Assembly (NCBI GenBank): GCA_021776245.1
Contig: JAJFGF010000004.1
Location: 95,789 to 159,788, forward strand
Direction: 5' to 3'
Source of the DNA: Hyphococcus sp.
GTDB lineage: Bacteria > Pseudomonadota > Alphaproteobacteria > Caulobacterales > Parvularculaceae
Length of the DNA: 64,000 nucleotides
Positions 17,173 through 27,300 of the stretch are shown here, one piece after another. The notes beneath the pieces are model-generated. The model did no database searches. It saw nothing but the letters and a program-made list of their open reading frames with translations, and was not told the DNA's origin. The first letter of the stretch is position 1; each line of letters starts with the position of its first letter. Position numbers and translations under genes: made by a program.

Positions 17173-18506
17173 GCCGCTGCATTCTCATCTTCGTCGTGCA
17201 AAATAGCGCGCAGGCTCTCGAAACTTTCCATGGTCCCTGCTTCCTGCTTGGCCGCAAGAAACGAGTCAAGTTGTGGCCATAGTTTCAATGCGCGATCGAC
17301 CAGCGGATCAGCGCCATCTGCATAGAGCCCCGCGCGAACAATTGTTTCAGCGCCTTCATATGCGCGAATAACGCTGCGCGCTTCCATAAGCAGTTGGTTT
17401 TCCTCATCGCTTGCCGCCGCCGGCAGTGAGCGAGAAACACTACGAGAGATGTCCACCGCAGGAAATCGGCCGCGTTCTGCGATCTTTCGTTCGAGCACCA
17501 CATGTCCATCGAGAATGCCGCGGATCATATCCGCGACCGGCTCATTCATATCGGATCCCTGAACGAGGACGGAAAAAATCGAGGTGATATCTCCTTTTCC
17601 CTCCTCGCCGGGCCCGGCCCGTTCAACAAGCGAAGCTATTGTACGGAAGGTCGACGGTGGAAAGGCATGAAGGGACGGCGGTTCCCCGGCGGAAACCGCA
17701 ACCTCACGATGCGATTCAGCAAAGCGTGTGAGGGAATCAAAGACCAGCAGCACTTTTTTGCACCGGTCGCGGAAATATTCCGCGATCGCCATCGCCAAAT
17801 AGGCCCCTTGTTTCTTTGCGAGCGGCGACTGATCGGCAGTCGAGGCGATCACAATTGCTTTTTTCATACCGTCAGCGCCGAGCGTATCGTTAACGAAAGA
17901 GCGCACTTCGCGCCCCCGCTCGCCAATTAAGGCGACAACCGTTACATCGGCTTCAACGCGCTGCGCGAGCTCTCCGAGAAGCATCGATTTGCCAACGCCG
18001 GCGCCCGCGAACAATCCAAGGCGCTGTCCCTCGCATAGGGGCAATAGCGTATCAAAAACGCAATGACCGGTCGCAAGGCGCGGGCCGAGCCCTTTGCGCT
18101 TTGCAGCATTAGGCGCCCGTTGATCCAGCGCGTATGGGTGTTTGCCAACGCGCAAAGGACCGCCTTCCAAACAATTGCCAAAGGGGTCGATAATCCGGCC
18201 AAGCCATTGGTCACAAGGGAAAATATGATCCCCATTGCGTTCCAGCATCGCGATATCGCCGCCCGCAACGCCGGCAAGAGACTCATAAGCAAACGCCGTC
18301 GCCAATTCACCGTCGATGGCAATAATCTTTGCACGTACCGTGCGGCCGGATGTTGTCGATACGCTGACTGTATCGCCCAGCTTGACCCAACCCGCGAGCC
18401 CGCCGATGCGCAGCGACATGCCGTCCGTAGCCGCCACGGTTCCATGGATCTGGGGCCCGGCAGCCTTCAGGATTTCCTCAATCGACACTTGTTCTAACAA
18501 TGACAT
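17169..18506 (-). CDS. fliI: Flagellum-specific ATPase FliI
   Basis: A 445-aa ATPase that energises the flagellar type III export apparatus. The Walker A motif GAGVGKS lies at about residues 168-174 and the Walker B region (KKVLLVFDSLTRFAE) at about 240. DVSRSVSR-type catalytic region residues (FPAVDISRSVSRSLP) follow near 345. The N-terminal beta-barrel and GRIIDPFGNCLEGG support the F1-beta-like fold. It is leftward, alone, and divergent from flgB. No FliJ-type gene adjoins it, though fliJ normally does. Confidence 0.97.
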   Translation of the reverse strand: MSLLEQVSIEEILKAAGPQIHGTVAATDGMSLRIGGLAGWVKLGDTVSVSTTSGRTVRAKIIAIDGELATAFAYESLAGVAGGDIAMLERNGDHIFPCDQWLGRIIDPFGNCLEGGPLRVGKHPYALDQRAPNAAKRKGLGPRLATGHCVFDTLLPLCEGQRLGLFAGAGVGKSMLLGELAQRVEADVTVVALIGERGREVRSFVNDTLGADGMKKAIVIASTADQSPLAKKQGAYLAMAIAEYFRDRCKKVLLVFDSLTRFAESHREVAVSAGEPPSLHAFPPSTFRTIASLVERAGPGEEGKGDITSIFSVLVQGSDMNEPVADMIRGILDGHVVLERKIAERGRFPAVDISRSVSRSLPAAASDEENQLLMEARSVIRAYEGAETIVRAGLYADGADPLVDRALKLWPQLDSFLAAKQEAGTMESFESLRAILHDEDENAAA

Positions 18507-18583
18507 TACAACCTATGGTGTTAACCATTAATTCAATTTAAGTGGTCATATTTTGCCTACCGAATTCTTAAGGCGAAGTATAA
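18507..18583. promoter_or_regulatory. Divergent fliI / flgB promoter region
   Basis: A 77-bp AT-rich gap between the starts of fliI and flgB. It contains TTAA tetramers at 18521, 18528 and 18538, not at CtrA spacing. A 17-bp element at 18509-18525 matches one before fliL with two differences. A TGG...GC sequence at 18543-18556 resembles a sigma-54 promoter but is one base short. Confidence 0.45.
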
Positions 18584-18949
18584 ATGTTTAAAGAAATTAA
18601 CATCTTACAGACCGCATCCTTGATGGCCCGCCATGCGGCGGAGCGCCATTCAGTGATCGCCGAAAATATCGCGAACGCGAACACGCCCGGCTACAAGGCC
18701 AAAGATCTGGAGTCTTTCGGCGAGGCCTTTGCCCGCGGCTCAGCACTTTCCAAGGCCAGCGACAATAAGAGCCCATTCAGGACCGAGACCATAGCAGCAA
18801 AAGGCGCCGCCTCGCCTAATGGCAACACTGTTTCCATTGAGGACCAGATGTTTCGCAGTTCCGCCGCCTCTCGCGATCACGACACCGCCCTCACGATCTA
18901 TTCAAAAGCACTGACAATGTTGCGCACAAGCCTCGGCGGCAATCAGTAG
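18584..18949 (+). CDS. flgB: Flagellar proximal rod protein FlgB
   Basis: A 121-aa rod protein, first gene of the flgB-flgC-fliE-fliQ-flhA-fliR-flhB operon. The N-terminal axial motif reads VIAENIANANTPGYKAKDL. The C-terminal helix has SSAASRDHDTALTIYSKAL. The length is typical of FlgB. It is 11 bp before flgC. Confidence 0.95.
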   Translation: MFKEINILQTASLMARHAAERHSVIAENIANANTPGYKAKDLESFGEAFARGSALSKASDNKSPFRTETIAAKGAASPNGNTVSIEDQMFRSSAASRDHDTALTIYSKALTMLRTSLGGNQ

Positions 18950-18960
18950 GAGCGCCCACA

Positions 18961-19353
18961 ATGAATCCTTTTGACAAAATCGCCTCTCTTTCAATGTCGG
19001 GCATGCGCGCCCAGGCAAACCGCATGCAAGTCGTCAGCGAAAACCTCGCAAACGCCGACACCCACGGATACAAACGCAAACTCGTTACCTTTGAAAATAT
19101 CTTCGATCGTAATACCGGAGCCAACAGCGTCGAAATGGGGCGTATTTCACTCGACAGCAAACCTGGCGACAAACTATTCGACCCGGATCATCCTTTCGCG
19201 GATGAGGATGGGTATGTAACCACATCAAATGTAAACGTCATGACTGAATTCGCCGATGCAACTGAGTCACGCCGCTCTTATGACGCCGGCCTCGAAGTAT
19301 TTCGACAAGCCCGCGACATGTATGGCTCATTACTCGACATCTTGAGACGTTAA
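18961..19353 (+). CDS. flgC: Flagellar proximal rod protein FlgC
   Basis: A 130-aa rod protein. The N-terminal motif is VVSENLANADTHGYKRKLVT. The C-terminal NVNVMTEFADATESRRSYDA is the FlgC signature that polymerises with FlgB, FlgF and FlgG. It lies between flgB and fliE with short gaps. Confidence 0.97.
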   Translation: MNPFDKIASLSMSGMRAQANRMQVVSENLANADTHGYKRKLVTFENIFDRNTGANSVEMGRISLDSKPGDKLFDPDHPFADEDGYVTTSNVNVMTEFADATESRRSYDAGLEVFRQARDMYGSLLDILRR

Positions 19354-19364
19354 GAGGGAAAATC

Positions 19365-19673
19365 ATGAAATTTGCTGCATTCCAGGCCGCACAATCATAT
19401 TCCGGCGTCAAAACCGCGCTCAAACCCGAAAAGCCGGCTGCAGATCCCGCGGCGCCCAATGGCGAAAGCGGCGGCGCTTTCAAGGCCGTGCATGAGATGA
19501 CAAGCGCAGTCGCGCAGGGAGAGCGCGCAGCACAAGCCTATATGACCGGCAGCGCCGATCCCCACTCTGTTGTCGAGGCAATGGCCGCGGCGGAACTTGC
19601 TGTCGAGACGGCGGTCACTGTTCGCGACAAGGTTGTGGAAGCCTATCAAGAACTCATTCGTATGCCGATCTAA
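19365..19673 (+). CDS. fliE: Flagellar rod-MS ring adapter FliE
   Basis: A 102-aa FliE, linking the MS ring and export gate to the rod. The family C-terminal region is DPHSVVEAMAAAELAVETAV followed by VRDKVVEAYQELIRMPI. It starts 11 bp after flgC and precedes fliQ by 12 bp. Confidence 0.93.
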   Translation: MKFAAFQAAQSYSGVKTALKPEKPAADPAAPNGESGGAFKAVHEMTSAVAQGERAAQAYMTGSADPHSVVEAMAAAELAVETAVTVRDKVVEAYQELIRMPI

Positions 19674-19685
19674 CCTGGAATTGAC

Positions 19686-19952
19686 ATGGCTGAAGCGGAA
19701 ATTATCGATATTATGCGACAGTTTTTATGGGCTGGCGTCTGGATGGGCGCGCCAATGATCGGCGCCGCCCTCGTCATCGGCGTCTTTGTCGGCTTGTTCC
19801 AGGCGCTGACATCGATCCAGGAACTAACCCTTACTTTTGCGCCGAAACTGCTCGGCATGCTGGTGGTGTACTGGCTTTGCGCCGGCTACATGGCGCGCAT
19901 TTTACTTAAACTTTTCGACACCATTGTGATACCGACGATCGCAGGCATGTGA
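19686..19952 (+). CDS. fliQ: Flagellar export gate protein FliQ
   Basis: An 88-aa, two-helix membrane protein of the export gate core (with FliP and FliR). Helices lie at about residues 14-37 and 50-74. IGVFVGLFQALTSIQELTL is the conserved loop. fliP is not in this operon, so it is expected elsewhere in the genome, possibly past the left edge of the window. Confidence 0.94.
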   Translation: MAEAEIIDIMRQFLWAGVWMGAPMIGAALVIGVFVGLFQALTSIQELTLTFAPKLLGMLVVYWLCAGYMARILLKLFDTIVIPTIAGM

Positions 19953-19995
19953 TTGTGGAGATTACGCCGCTCGCCTTTTTCCAGATAGTGACAAG

Positions 19996-22080
19996 ATGAA
20001 CAATGCGCTCACCATAAATTTTCCGGAGCGGACAACAGTTTTGCTGGCGTTCGGTTTAATGGCGATCATCATCATGATGGTCGTGCCGGTTCCCGCTATT
20101 GTCCTTGACCTCGGCCTGACGCTTTCTTTTGCGATCGCGATCCTGATCTTCACAATCACATTATTCATCGAACGGCCACTTGATTTTTCGGCCTTTCCAA
20201 CAGCCTTGCTTGGATCGCTGATGTTGCGTTTGTCGCTCAATGTCTCATCGACAAAGCTGATTATTGGCGACGGCCATACCGGGCCCGACGCGGCTGGCAG
20301 CGTGATTCACGGTTTTGCGATGTTTGTGATGGGCGGCAATATTCTATTGGGCATGGTGGTTTTTGGCGTTTTGATGATCGTGAACTTTATGGTCATTACC
20401 AAAGGCGCCGGCCGGATGGCTGAAGTTGGCGCGCGCTTTGCGTTGGATGGCATGCCGGGCAAACAGCTCGCCATTGACTCTGACATTGCAGCCGGCGCGA
20501 TCACTCATGAGGAAGCGAAAAAACGCCGGCGCCTTGAACAAGATGAAACAACATTTTTCGGTTCCCTCGACGGCGCTTCGAAATTCGTCAAGGGCGACGC
20601 GATTGCCGGCCTTTTGATCACGCTGCTTAATCTGGTGGTCGGTTTCGGCGTGGGTTTGGGCATGCACGATTTGTCGATGCAGGAAGCCATCGCAACCTAT
20701 TCAATTCTCACTGTCGGCGACGGTCTTGTCTCGCAAATTCCGGCGGTGATTATTTCCATCGCCTCCGCCCTTCTTCTCGCCAAGGGCGGCGTCGACGGCG
20801 CCGCCGACAAGGCGCTTGTCGCCCAGATTAGTGACAACCCTGTGGCAATCGCAACCGTTGGCGCCATCATGGCGTTTTTCGCTTTTCTGCCGGGCCTGCC
20901 TTTTGTGCCGTTTTTCATCGGCGCAACTGTATTACTGGGAGCGTCCTATTTTATTTTCCAGGGCAACGCGAAACCTATAGAGGCGCTTATTGACCCCGAC
21001 GCCGCCAAACCCGTCGACAAGACAAAGCCCCTCGGCGACATTCTCGACGTAGATGAAATCCATGTTGAGTTTGCCGGCGATTTGATTCCCCTGGCGCTTG
21101 ACAGTGTAGACGGCCTGGAACCGCGCATTACAAAAATCCGGCAATTCATCGCCACGGAATTCGGATTTATCATTCCCCCAATCCGGCTTACAGACAATCT
21201 TGACCTTTCTCTCAATGAATATGTCATCAAAATTCAGGGCGTACGAGCGGCCAAAGGAAAATTATTTCCCGGCAAAATATTGATCATTGCTGACGATCTT
21301 GATGCTCTTCCTTTCCCCGGCGAAAACGTGGAGGAGCCGGTTTACAAAGCGCCGGCGCGCTGGACTGACGCCACACACCGGGATGAGGCGACCGCAATGG
21401 GGCTTGCCGTCGTCGATCCGCCTGAAGTGATCTCAACGCATCTTCTGGAAACGATCAAACAGAATTTCGCTCGCCTCGTTACGCGGCGGTCAACGCGACG
21501 CATCCTTGATGAGTTTTCAAAAACAACCGACCTCGATCGCGCTGCCGCCAACCGTCAGCTTATCGATGAATTCATACCTGAAAAGGCGCCGATCGAATTT
21601 GTACAGGCTGTGTTCCGCCTGTTGCTTGACGAGCTGACGCCAATCAAGAACCTCCCTGTCATTTTGGAAGCGACCGCCGACGGCCGTAATATTTTTACAA
21701 CGCCGGAAGATGTCACGGAATATGTACGCCAGCGCATCGCCATGAGTTTTGTCACGAAACTCCAGAGCGACGACGGTTCATTGCCGTTAATTCAGATCGG
21801 CCTCGGCTGGGAAGATGTATTCGCGAAATTTGAAACGACCAATGCAGCAAATCAAACCGATGTAGCGCTGCCGCCGGAAGAATTTAACCGCCTCGCCCAC
21901 TCGGTTCTGGAACAAGTCAACCAGGCAGCTGAGCGCAACGTCTCTCCGGCAATTGTCACCACTGCATCGCGCCGGCGCTTTATTCGCGCGGTCCTGCACG
22001 CAAAGAAAATCCGCAATCCGGTTTTGTCCTATGATGAGATTGACCCGACCGCACAACCGGTCCTGATCGGCGTGGCCTGA
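19996..22080 (+). CDS. flhA: Flagellar export gate protein FlhA
   Basis: A 694-aa FlhA, the export gate subunit that docks chaperone-substrate complexes. The N-terminal half has about eight membrane helices with the family segment AEVGARFALDGMPGKQLAID and the HEEAKKRRRLEQDETTFFGS loop. The cytoplasmic half (about residue 340 on) ends with VTTASRRRFIRAVLHAKK. It is intact and of normal length. A second, unrelated-looking 3' fragment of flhA lies at 50073-50504. Confidence 0.97.
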   Translation: MNNALTINFPERTTVLLAFGLMAIIIMMVVPVPAIVLDLGLTLSFAIAILIFTITLFIERPLDFSAFPTALLGSLMLRLSLNVSSTKLIIGDGHTGPDAAGSVIHGFAMFVMGGNILLGMVVFGVLMIVNFMVITKGAGRMAEVGARFALDGMPGKQLAIDSDIAAGAITHEEAKKRRRLEQDETTFFGSLDGASKFVKGDAIAGLLITLLNLVVGFGVGLGMHDLSMQEAIATYSILTVGDGLVSQIPAVIISIASALLLAKGGVDGAADKALVAQISDNPVAIATVGAIMAFFAFLPGLPFVPFFIGATVLLGASYFIFQGNAKPIEALIDPDAAKPVDKTKPLGDILDVDEIHVEFAGDLIPLALDSVDGLEPRITKIRQFIATEFGFIIPPIRLTDNLDLSLNEYVIKIQGVRAAKGKLFPGKILIIADDLDALPFPGENVEEPVYKAPARWTDATHRDEATAMGLAVVDPPEVISTHLLETIKQNFARLVTRRSTRRILDEFSKTTDLDRAAANRQLIDEFIPEKAPIEFVQAVFRLLLDELTPIKNLPVILEATADGRNIFTTPEDVTEYVRQRIAMSFVTKLQSDDGSLPLIQIGLGWEDVFAKFETTNAANQTDVALPPEEFNRLAHSVLEQVNQAAERNVSPAIVTTASRRRFIRAVLHAKKIRNPVLSYDEIDPTAQPVLIGVA

Positions 22081-22085
22081 CCCAA

Positions 22086-22874
22086 ATGGATATGCTCGCA
22101 ACGCTCGAACCCGTTCTCAGCGCCGGCGCGCCATATGTTTTTCTGGTCGGCGCATTGTTTACACGCATTTCCGCAATCGCCTTTCTGGCGCCTGGCATTG
22201 GCGAGCGAACAGTGCCGACGCGCGTACGGCTGGCGATCGCCATCGCGATTACGCTGATCCTCGCGCCAATGGTTCTCCAAAATGCGCCCGCTCAGCCACA
22301 ACTCCCGTCCGAAGTCGTTGTCCTTTACGCAGCAGAAGCCTTATCGGGCCTTCTCATTGGGTTTGCTCTTCGGGTCATGATTTTCGTTTTGGAAATCGCC
22401 GGGACAATCGCTGCGCAGCACATTTCGTTGTCGCAATTATTCGGCGCCAATGTCGGGTTTGATCCGTCCTCTCCATTTTCCGCGATATTGGTGACTGGCG
22501 CTCTCGCCCTTGCGGCTGCTGCTGGCGTCCACATTCACCTGGTCAATGCGCTTGCGCAATCTTATGAGGTCCTCCCTTTCGGGATGTTTCCAGGCGCGGA
22601 AGAAACCGGCGCATGGTCCACCGGCCGGCTCGGCGAGGCAATCGCAAAAGCCCTCGCGCTGGCGTCGCCTTTCGTGATCCTTGGATTTATCTACAGCCTT
22701 GCGCTGGCCGCATCGAGCCGCGCCATGCCACAGCTGATGGCGGCATTTGTCGGCGCCCCGGCCATCACCCTTGCTGGTCTTGCTTTGTTTACAGTGACAG
22801 CGCCAATAATTTTGTTTGAGTGGCTCGCTGGCCTCGAACGCATCCTCATAAATTTCCTTACGGGGGCTTTATGA
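22086..22874 (+). CDS. fliR: Flagellar export gate protein FliR
   Basis: A 262-aa membrane protein of the export gate core. Family cues are RISAIAFLAPGIGERTVPTR near the N-terminus and ALRVMIFVLEIAGTIAAQHI, with about six membrane helices. It starts 5 bp after flhA, and its final codons overlap the flhB start (ATG at 22871). Confidence 0.95.
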   Translation: MDMLATLEPVLSAGAPYVFLVGALFTRISAIAFLAPGIGERTVPTRVRLAIAIAITLILAPMVLQNAPAQPQLPSEVVVLYAAEALSGLLIGFALRVMIFVLEIAGTIAAQHISLSQLFGANVGFDPSSPFSAILVTGALALAAAAGVHIHLVNALAQSYEVLPFGMFPGAEETGAWSTGRLGEAIAKALALASPFVILGFIYSLALAASSRAMPQLMAAFVGAPAITLAGLALFTVTAPIILFEWLAGLERILINFLTGAL

Positions 22875-23962
22875 GCGACGGACAGGGCGATGAAGGCCAG
22901 GAAAAATCCCATGACGCAACGCCGGAACGCCTTGATAAAGCGCGGCGTGACGGCGATGTCGCCCAGTCGCGCGACCTAAATGCCGCCGCCAGCTATCTTG
23001 GCTTCTATCTGGCCCTGGCGATCGTTGGCGCCGGCGCCGCTGGAAAGATTTCGTTTTCTCTGGCGCAGATTTTTAATCATCCTTACGATGTTGGCGAATT
23101 GGCATTCAACGCAAATCGTGGCGGCGATTTTATTATTTCGCTTTCGACACAGAGCATTATGAACGTTGTCCCATTTTTCTTGCTGCCGGCGTTAGCCACT
23201 TTGGGCGCCCTGTTCGCTCAGCGCGCCATCGCCTTTGCACCTTCAAAAATAAAACCGAAAATGTCGCGATTGTCGATGATATCGAACGCCAAAAAGAAAT
23301 ACGGAACTGACGGTATTGTCGAGTTTGCGAAAAACTCAGTTAAGCTTCTATTTGTTTTTATTCTCTTTGGGTTTTTCTTCGCACAGAGATTTACCTCGTT
23401 GCCGATTGACGCTCGGCTTCCGGCATCCGCCCTGCCCGCAAGCCTCCTAAAAGAGGGCGTCGTATTTGTCGGCATCATTGTACTTTTTTCTGTCGCCATT
23501 GCCAGCATTGACCTGCCATGGAGCCGCCATACGCACGCCAAGCGACTGAAAATGACCTATGAGGAGTTGAAAAAGGAATCCAAAGAGAGCGAAGGCGATC
23601 CGGAAATGAAACGGAGCCGCCGTGAACGGGCGCAAAGCGTCGCACGAAACACGATGCTGCGCGACGTTCCGGATGCGGATGTCGTGATTGTCAATCCGAC
23701 TCATTTCGCCGTTGCATTGAAGTGGCAACGCGATAAGGGACGCGCGCCGATCTGTGTCGCCAAAGGCGTCAACGAATTTGCCGGCCGCATCCGGGAAATT
23801 GCTGCTATTGCCGGCGTTCCAATCAAGTCTGACCCGCCAACGGCGCGCGCAATCCATGCAAGTGTCGAAGTCGGCGAGGAAATCAAACGCGAACATTACG
23901 CCGCGGTCGCCGCCGCCATCCATTTCGCCGACGTCATCAAAGCGAAGGCGAAAGCGTTATGA
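22871..23962 (+). CDS. flhB: Flagellar export switch protein FlhB
   Basis: A 363-aa FlhB, which switches export specificity from rod/hook to filament substrates. It has the N-terminal ATPERLDKARRDGDVAQSRD motif, four membrane helices and a C-terminal cytoplasmic domain containing the autocleavage site NPTH (in DVVIVNPTHFAVALKW). A longer frame exists upstream, but the ATG at 22871 (MSDGQGDEGQEK) overlaps the fliR stop (ATGA) and fits the family start. The next gene also overlaps by ATGA. Confidence 0.97.
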   Translation: MSDGQGDEGQEKSHDATPERLDKARRDGDVAQSRDLNAAASYLGFYLALAIVGAGAAGKISFSLAQIFNHPYDVGELAFNANRGGDFIISLSTQSIMNVVPFFLLPALATLGALFAQRAIAFAPSKIKPKMSRLSMISNAKKKYGTDGIVEFAKNSVKLLFVFILFGFFFAQRFTSLPIDARLPASALPASLLKEGVVFVGIIVLFSVAIASIDLPWSRHTHAKRLKMTYEELKKESKESEGDPEMKRSRRERAQSVARNTMLRDVPDADVVIVNPTHFAVALKWQRDKGRAPICVAKGVNEFAGRIREIAAIAGVPIKSDPPTARAIHASVEVGEEIKREHYAAVAAAIHFADVIKAKAKAL

Positions 23963-24297
23963 TCGATGAAACAGAGGAGGACCTTGCGGAAATAAAAATG
24001 CTCGCCGACATGCTCCTGGATAAAGAGGAAGGCGAATTCAAAATCGTCCGCAGACGCCGCCTGCAGCTTGACGCCGAGCGCCGGAAGATCCAAAGCCTCG
24101 CAGATAAGGCGCGCACCGGCGCGACTATCGCGCTTGCTGATATGCCTCACCTGTTGACATATTTGAATGCACTCGCAAATCAGCTTGCGCGCCTTAGCGA
24201 TGAGGCAGAATCCTTGATTACTGAGGAGCAATCGCGGAAGGGACATTTGAAAACAGCCCTCGCCCGGCAAATACAACTTGATGGCGCCGGCAGCTAA
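23959..24297 (+). CDS. Uncharacterised charged helical protein coupled to flhB
   Basis: A 112-aa protein of unknown family, rich in Glu, Lys, Arg and Leu. It looks like one long coiled coil: residues 5-55 with a basic patch VRRRRLQLDAERRK, and 65-108. Its ATG overlaps the flhB stop, so it is made together with the export gate. The size and coiled coil resemble FliJ, the FliI partner, which is otherwise not seen near fliI. This is a suggestion only, since no FliJ motif is recognisable. It ends 33 bp before the dnaE2 end; the two converge. Confidence 0.55.
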   Translation: MIDETEEDLAEIKMLADMLLDKEEGEFKIVRRRRLQLDAERRKIQSLADKARTGATIALADMPHLLTYLNALANQLARLSDEAESLITEEQSRKGHLKTALARQIQLDGAGS

Positions 24298-24330
24298 AAA
24301 TAAGCATTTAAGCAGCGTAGAACTTTCCTG

Positions 24331-27300
24331 TCAGTGAAAATTTCTGCCCTTTGGCAATATCTCGGTCATCCGTTTTTCCGTTTCCGCGCGCCGCCGGAAA
24401 TCGCTCTTGCGATGATCCTCGATCACCGGCCGCTTGAATTCATCGGCTCTGGAAAGACCATCATCCATCTCGCCGTGAAATTCACTTAAGGCGGAAAGTT
24501 TGTCTGTGAGGTTATAGATACGCGTTGCAATAATATGAATGACCTCGCCTTCGCGCTGCAACTTCCCCTCAACGCCGAGAAACCGCGCGCCAAGCACTTT
24601 ACGGCGAAAACGCTCGAAAATCTTTGGCCATATAATGATATTGGCGATTGAAGTTTCATCTTCGAGCGTTGCAAAGATAACGCCTTTTGCGGTGCCGGGG
24701 CGCTGGCGCACCAGCACAAGACCCGAAACCGAAACGCGCAAGCCAGGGCGCATGGCGCGCAAACCATCATTTGCAACATAGCCGGAATGTTTGAGCCAGG
24801 GCCGCAAAAACGCAACGGGATGTTTTTTCAGGGAAAGCTTCAGCGCCTTGTAATCATAGGCAACTTCCTCGCCGAGAGGCATGCGCGGAAGGCTGACTTC
24901 CGCTTCCTTTTGCAAATCCGCATGATGCGCAAACAACGGAAGCCGGTCATCGCCTTTCACTTTATCGAGTCCCTGGATCGCCCATAAGGCGTCCCGGCGC
25001 GAAAGCCCAAGTGAACCAAAGGCGTCAGCATTAGCGAGCCGTTCAAGACCGGTATAGCTAAGCCCAGTGCGGGCCCGCATGTCGCGAACGGAATCAAAGC
25101 CATTGCCGCGCGCCTCTTCGATCAGTTTCGCATCTTCTTTTGAAAAGCCTTTGATTTGACGAAAGCCCAGCCGAACAGCACAATTGGTTTTAATGTCATC
25201 GCGCATCCGGCCATGGCGCTTGTTGAGGGGCCCAAGTCCCGCATTTTCTTCAAGCGTCAAATCCCAAATGGAATGATTGATATCCACAGGGGCAACATGA
25301 ACACCGTGTTCTTTTGCATCGCGGACAATCTGCGCCGGAGCATAAAATCCCATGGGCTGGCTGTTAATGAGGGCCGCACAAAAGACATCGGGGTAATGGC
25401 ATTTAAGCCAGCATGAAATATAAACCAGCAATGCAAAGCTCGCGGCATGGCTTTCCGGAAAACCATATTCGCCAAATCCTTCGATCTGTTTGAAACAGCG
25501 TTCGGCAAACTCCCGATCATACCCGCGCACGACCATGCCTTTCACCATCTTTTCATGATAGAGATGAATTGTGCCTGTCCGGCGGAAAGTCGCCATGGCG
25601 CGGCGCAGCCCATCCGCTTCCGATGGCGTAAAGCCCGCGGCGACAATCGCGATTTTCATGGCCTGTTCCTGAAACAGGGGCACACCAAGGGTTTTGCCAA
25701 GCACCTCTTCAAGATCTTTGCTCGGAAATACCACCTTTTCGATACCGTCACGGCGGCGCAAATGGGGATGCACCATATCGCCTTGAATGGGGCCGGGCCG
25801 GACAATCGCCACTTCAATGACAAGGTCATAAAAATTGCGCGGTTTAAGGCGCGGCAACATCGACATCTGCGCCCGGCTTTCAATCTGAAAAACACCCAGC
25901 GTATCGGCGCGGCAGATCATATTATAAACAGCAGGCTCGTCGGACGGGATCGACGCCAGATCATGATGATCGCCATAATGTTTTTGTAAAAGTGCAAATG
26001 CTTTGGCGATGCAGGTGAGCATGCCGAGCCCCAGAACATCGACCTTGATCATGCCAAGCGCATCAAGATCATCCTTATCCCATTCAACAAAAGTGCGGTC
26101 CGGCATTGCGGCGTTGCCAATGGGAATGACTTCCTCAAGCGGGCCCCGCGTCATTACAAAGCCGCCCGTATGTTGCGACAGATGGCGGGGAAAACCCATC
26201 AGTTCTTTTGAAAGCGTAAGCGCGTTTTTGAGCCGTAAATTATCGGCGTCAAGGCCAATTTCTTTGGCGTGCCCAGCGCTCAGGCCTTCAGATGAATAGC
26301 CCCAGGCGCCTTTTGCCAGCCCGCTTGTGACATCTTCGCTGAGCCCCATCACCTTGCCAACCTCGCGGATGGCGCTGCGTGTGCGATAGGTAATCACCAT
26401 CGCTGCAATACCCGCCCGCTCCCGGCCGTATTTTTTATAAATATATTGGATGACTTCTTCGCGGCGCTCATGCTCAAAATCGACGTCGATATCGGGCGGC
26501 TCGTTTCTTTCCGCAGAAACAAATCGCTCAAACAATAGATCAACCTTCGCCGGATCGACCGACGTAACGCCGAGACAATAACAAACCGCAGAGTTTGCCG
26601 CCGACCCCCGGCCCTGACATAAAATATTCTGGCTGCGGGCATAGCGCACAACATCATAAACCGTCAAAAAATATGGCGCGTAAGAAAGATCACTGATCAG
26701 CAAAAGCTCATAGGCAATCGCTTTTCTGATTTTGTCAGGAATACCTTCCGGATAACGCTCCGCCGCGCCTTCCCGTGTCAGACGCGCCAACTCTTCCTGA
26801 GGCGTCACACTGTCACCGCAGGCTTCATCGGGATATTCATAACGTAATTCATCAAGTGAAAATCGCGTGCGTTCTGCAAGATGGATGGTTTCTTCGATGG
26901 CCGCCGGGTGATCGGCAAAAAGCCGGGCCATTTCCAGAGGCGGCTTTAAATGCCGCTCGCTATGAGCTTCGAGGGCGCGGCCCGCCTCGTCAATCGTGCA
27001 ATGTTCTCTGATGCAATGAACCACATCCTGTAATGGCCGCCGTTCCGGCGCATGATAGAGCGCATCGCTGACCGCCAGCATGGAAACGCCTGCACGTTTT
27101 GCTGTCTCTGCAAAAATGTTCAGGGAACGCCGGTCATCATCGCGAAACCGGCGCGCTGCAGCAAGCCACACATTGCCGGGAAATGCGGCATGGAAGACGC
27201 CAAGCGTCTCACCGATCTTTGGTTCATGAGGGTTTTCGTGCATGAGCGCAAAGAGCTGACCTTCGCCAAGGTCCAGGGCGTCGTTCCTCGTTAAGTCGCA

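Noticed and set aside
18543..18557. Sigma-54-like TGG...TGC upstream of flgB
   Set aside because: Nine bases separate GG and GC; the spacing of this promoter class is strict at ten, so it was not called.
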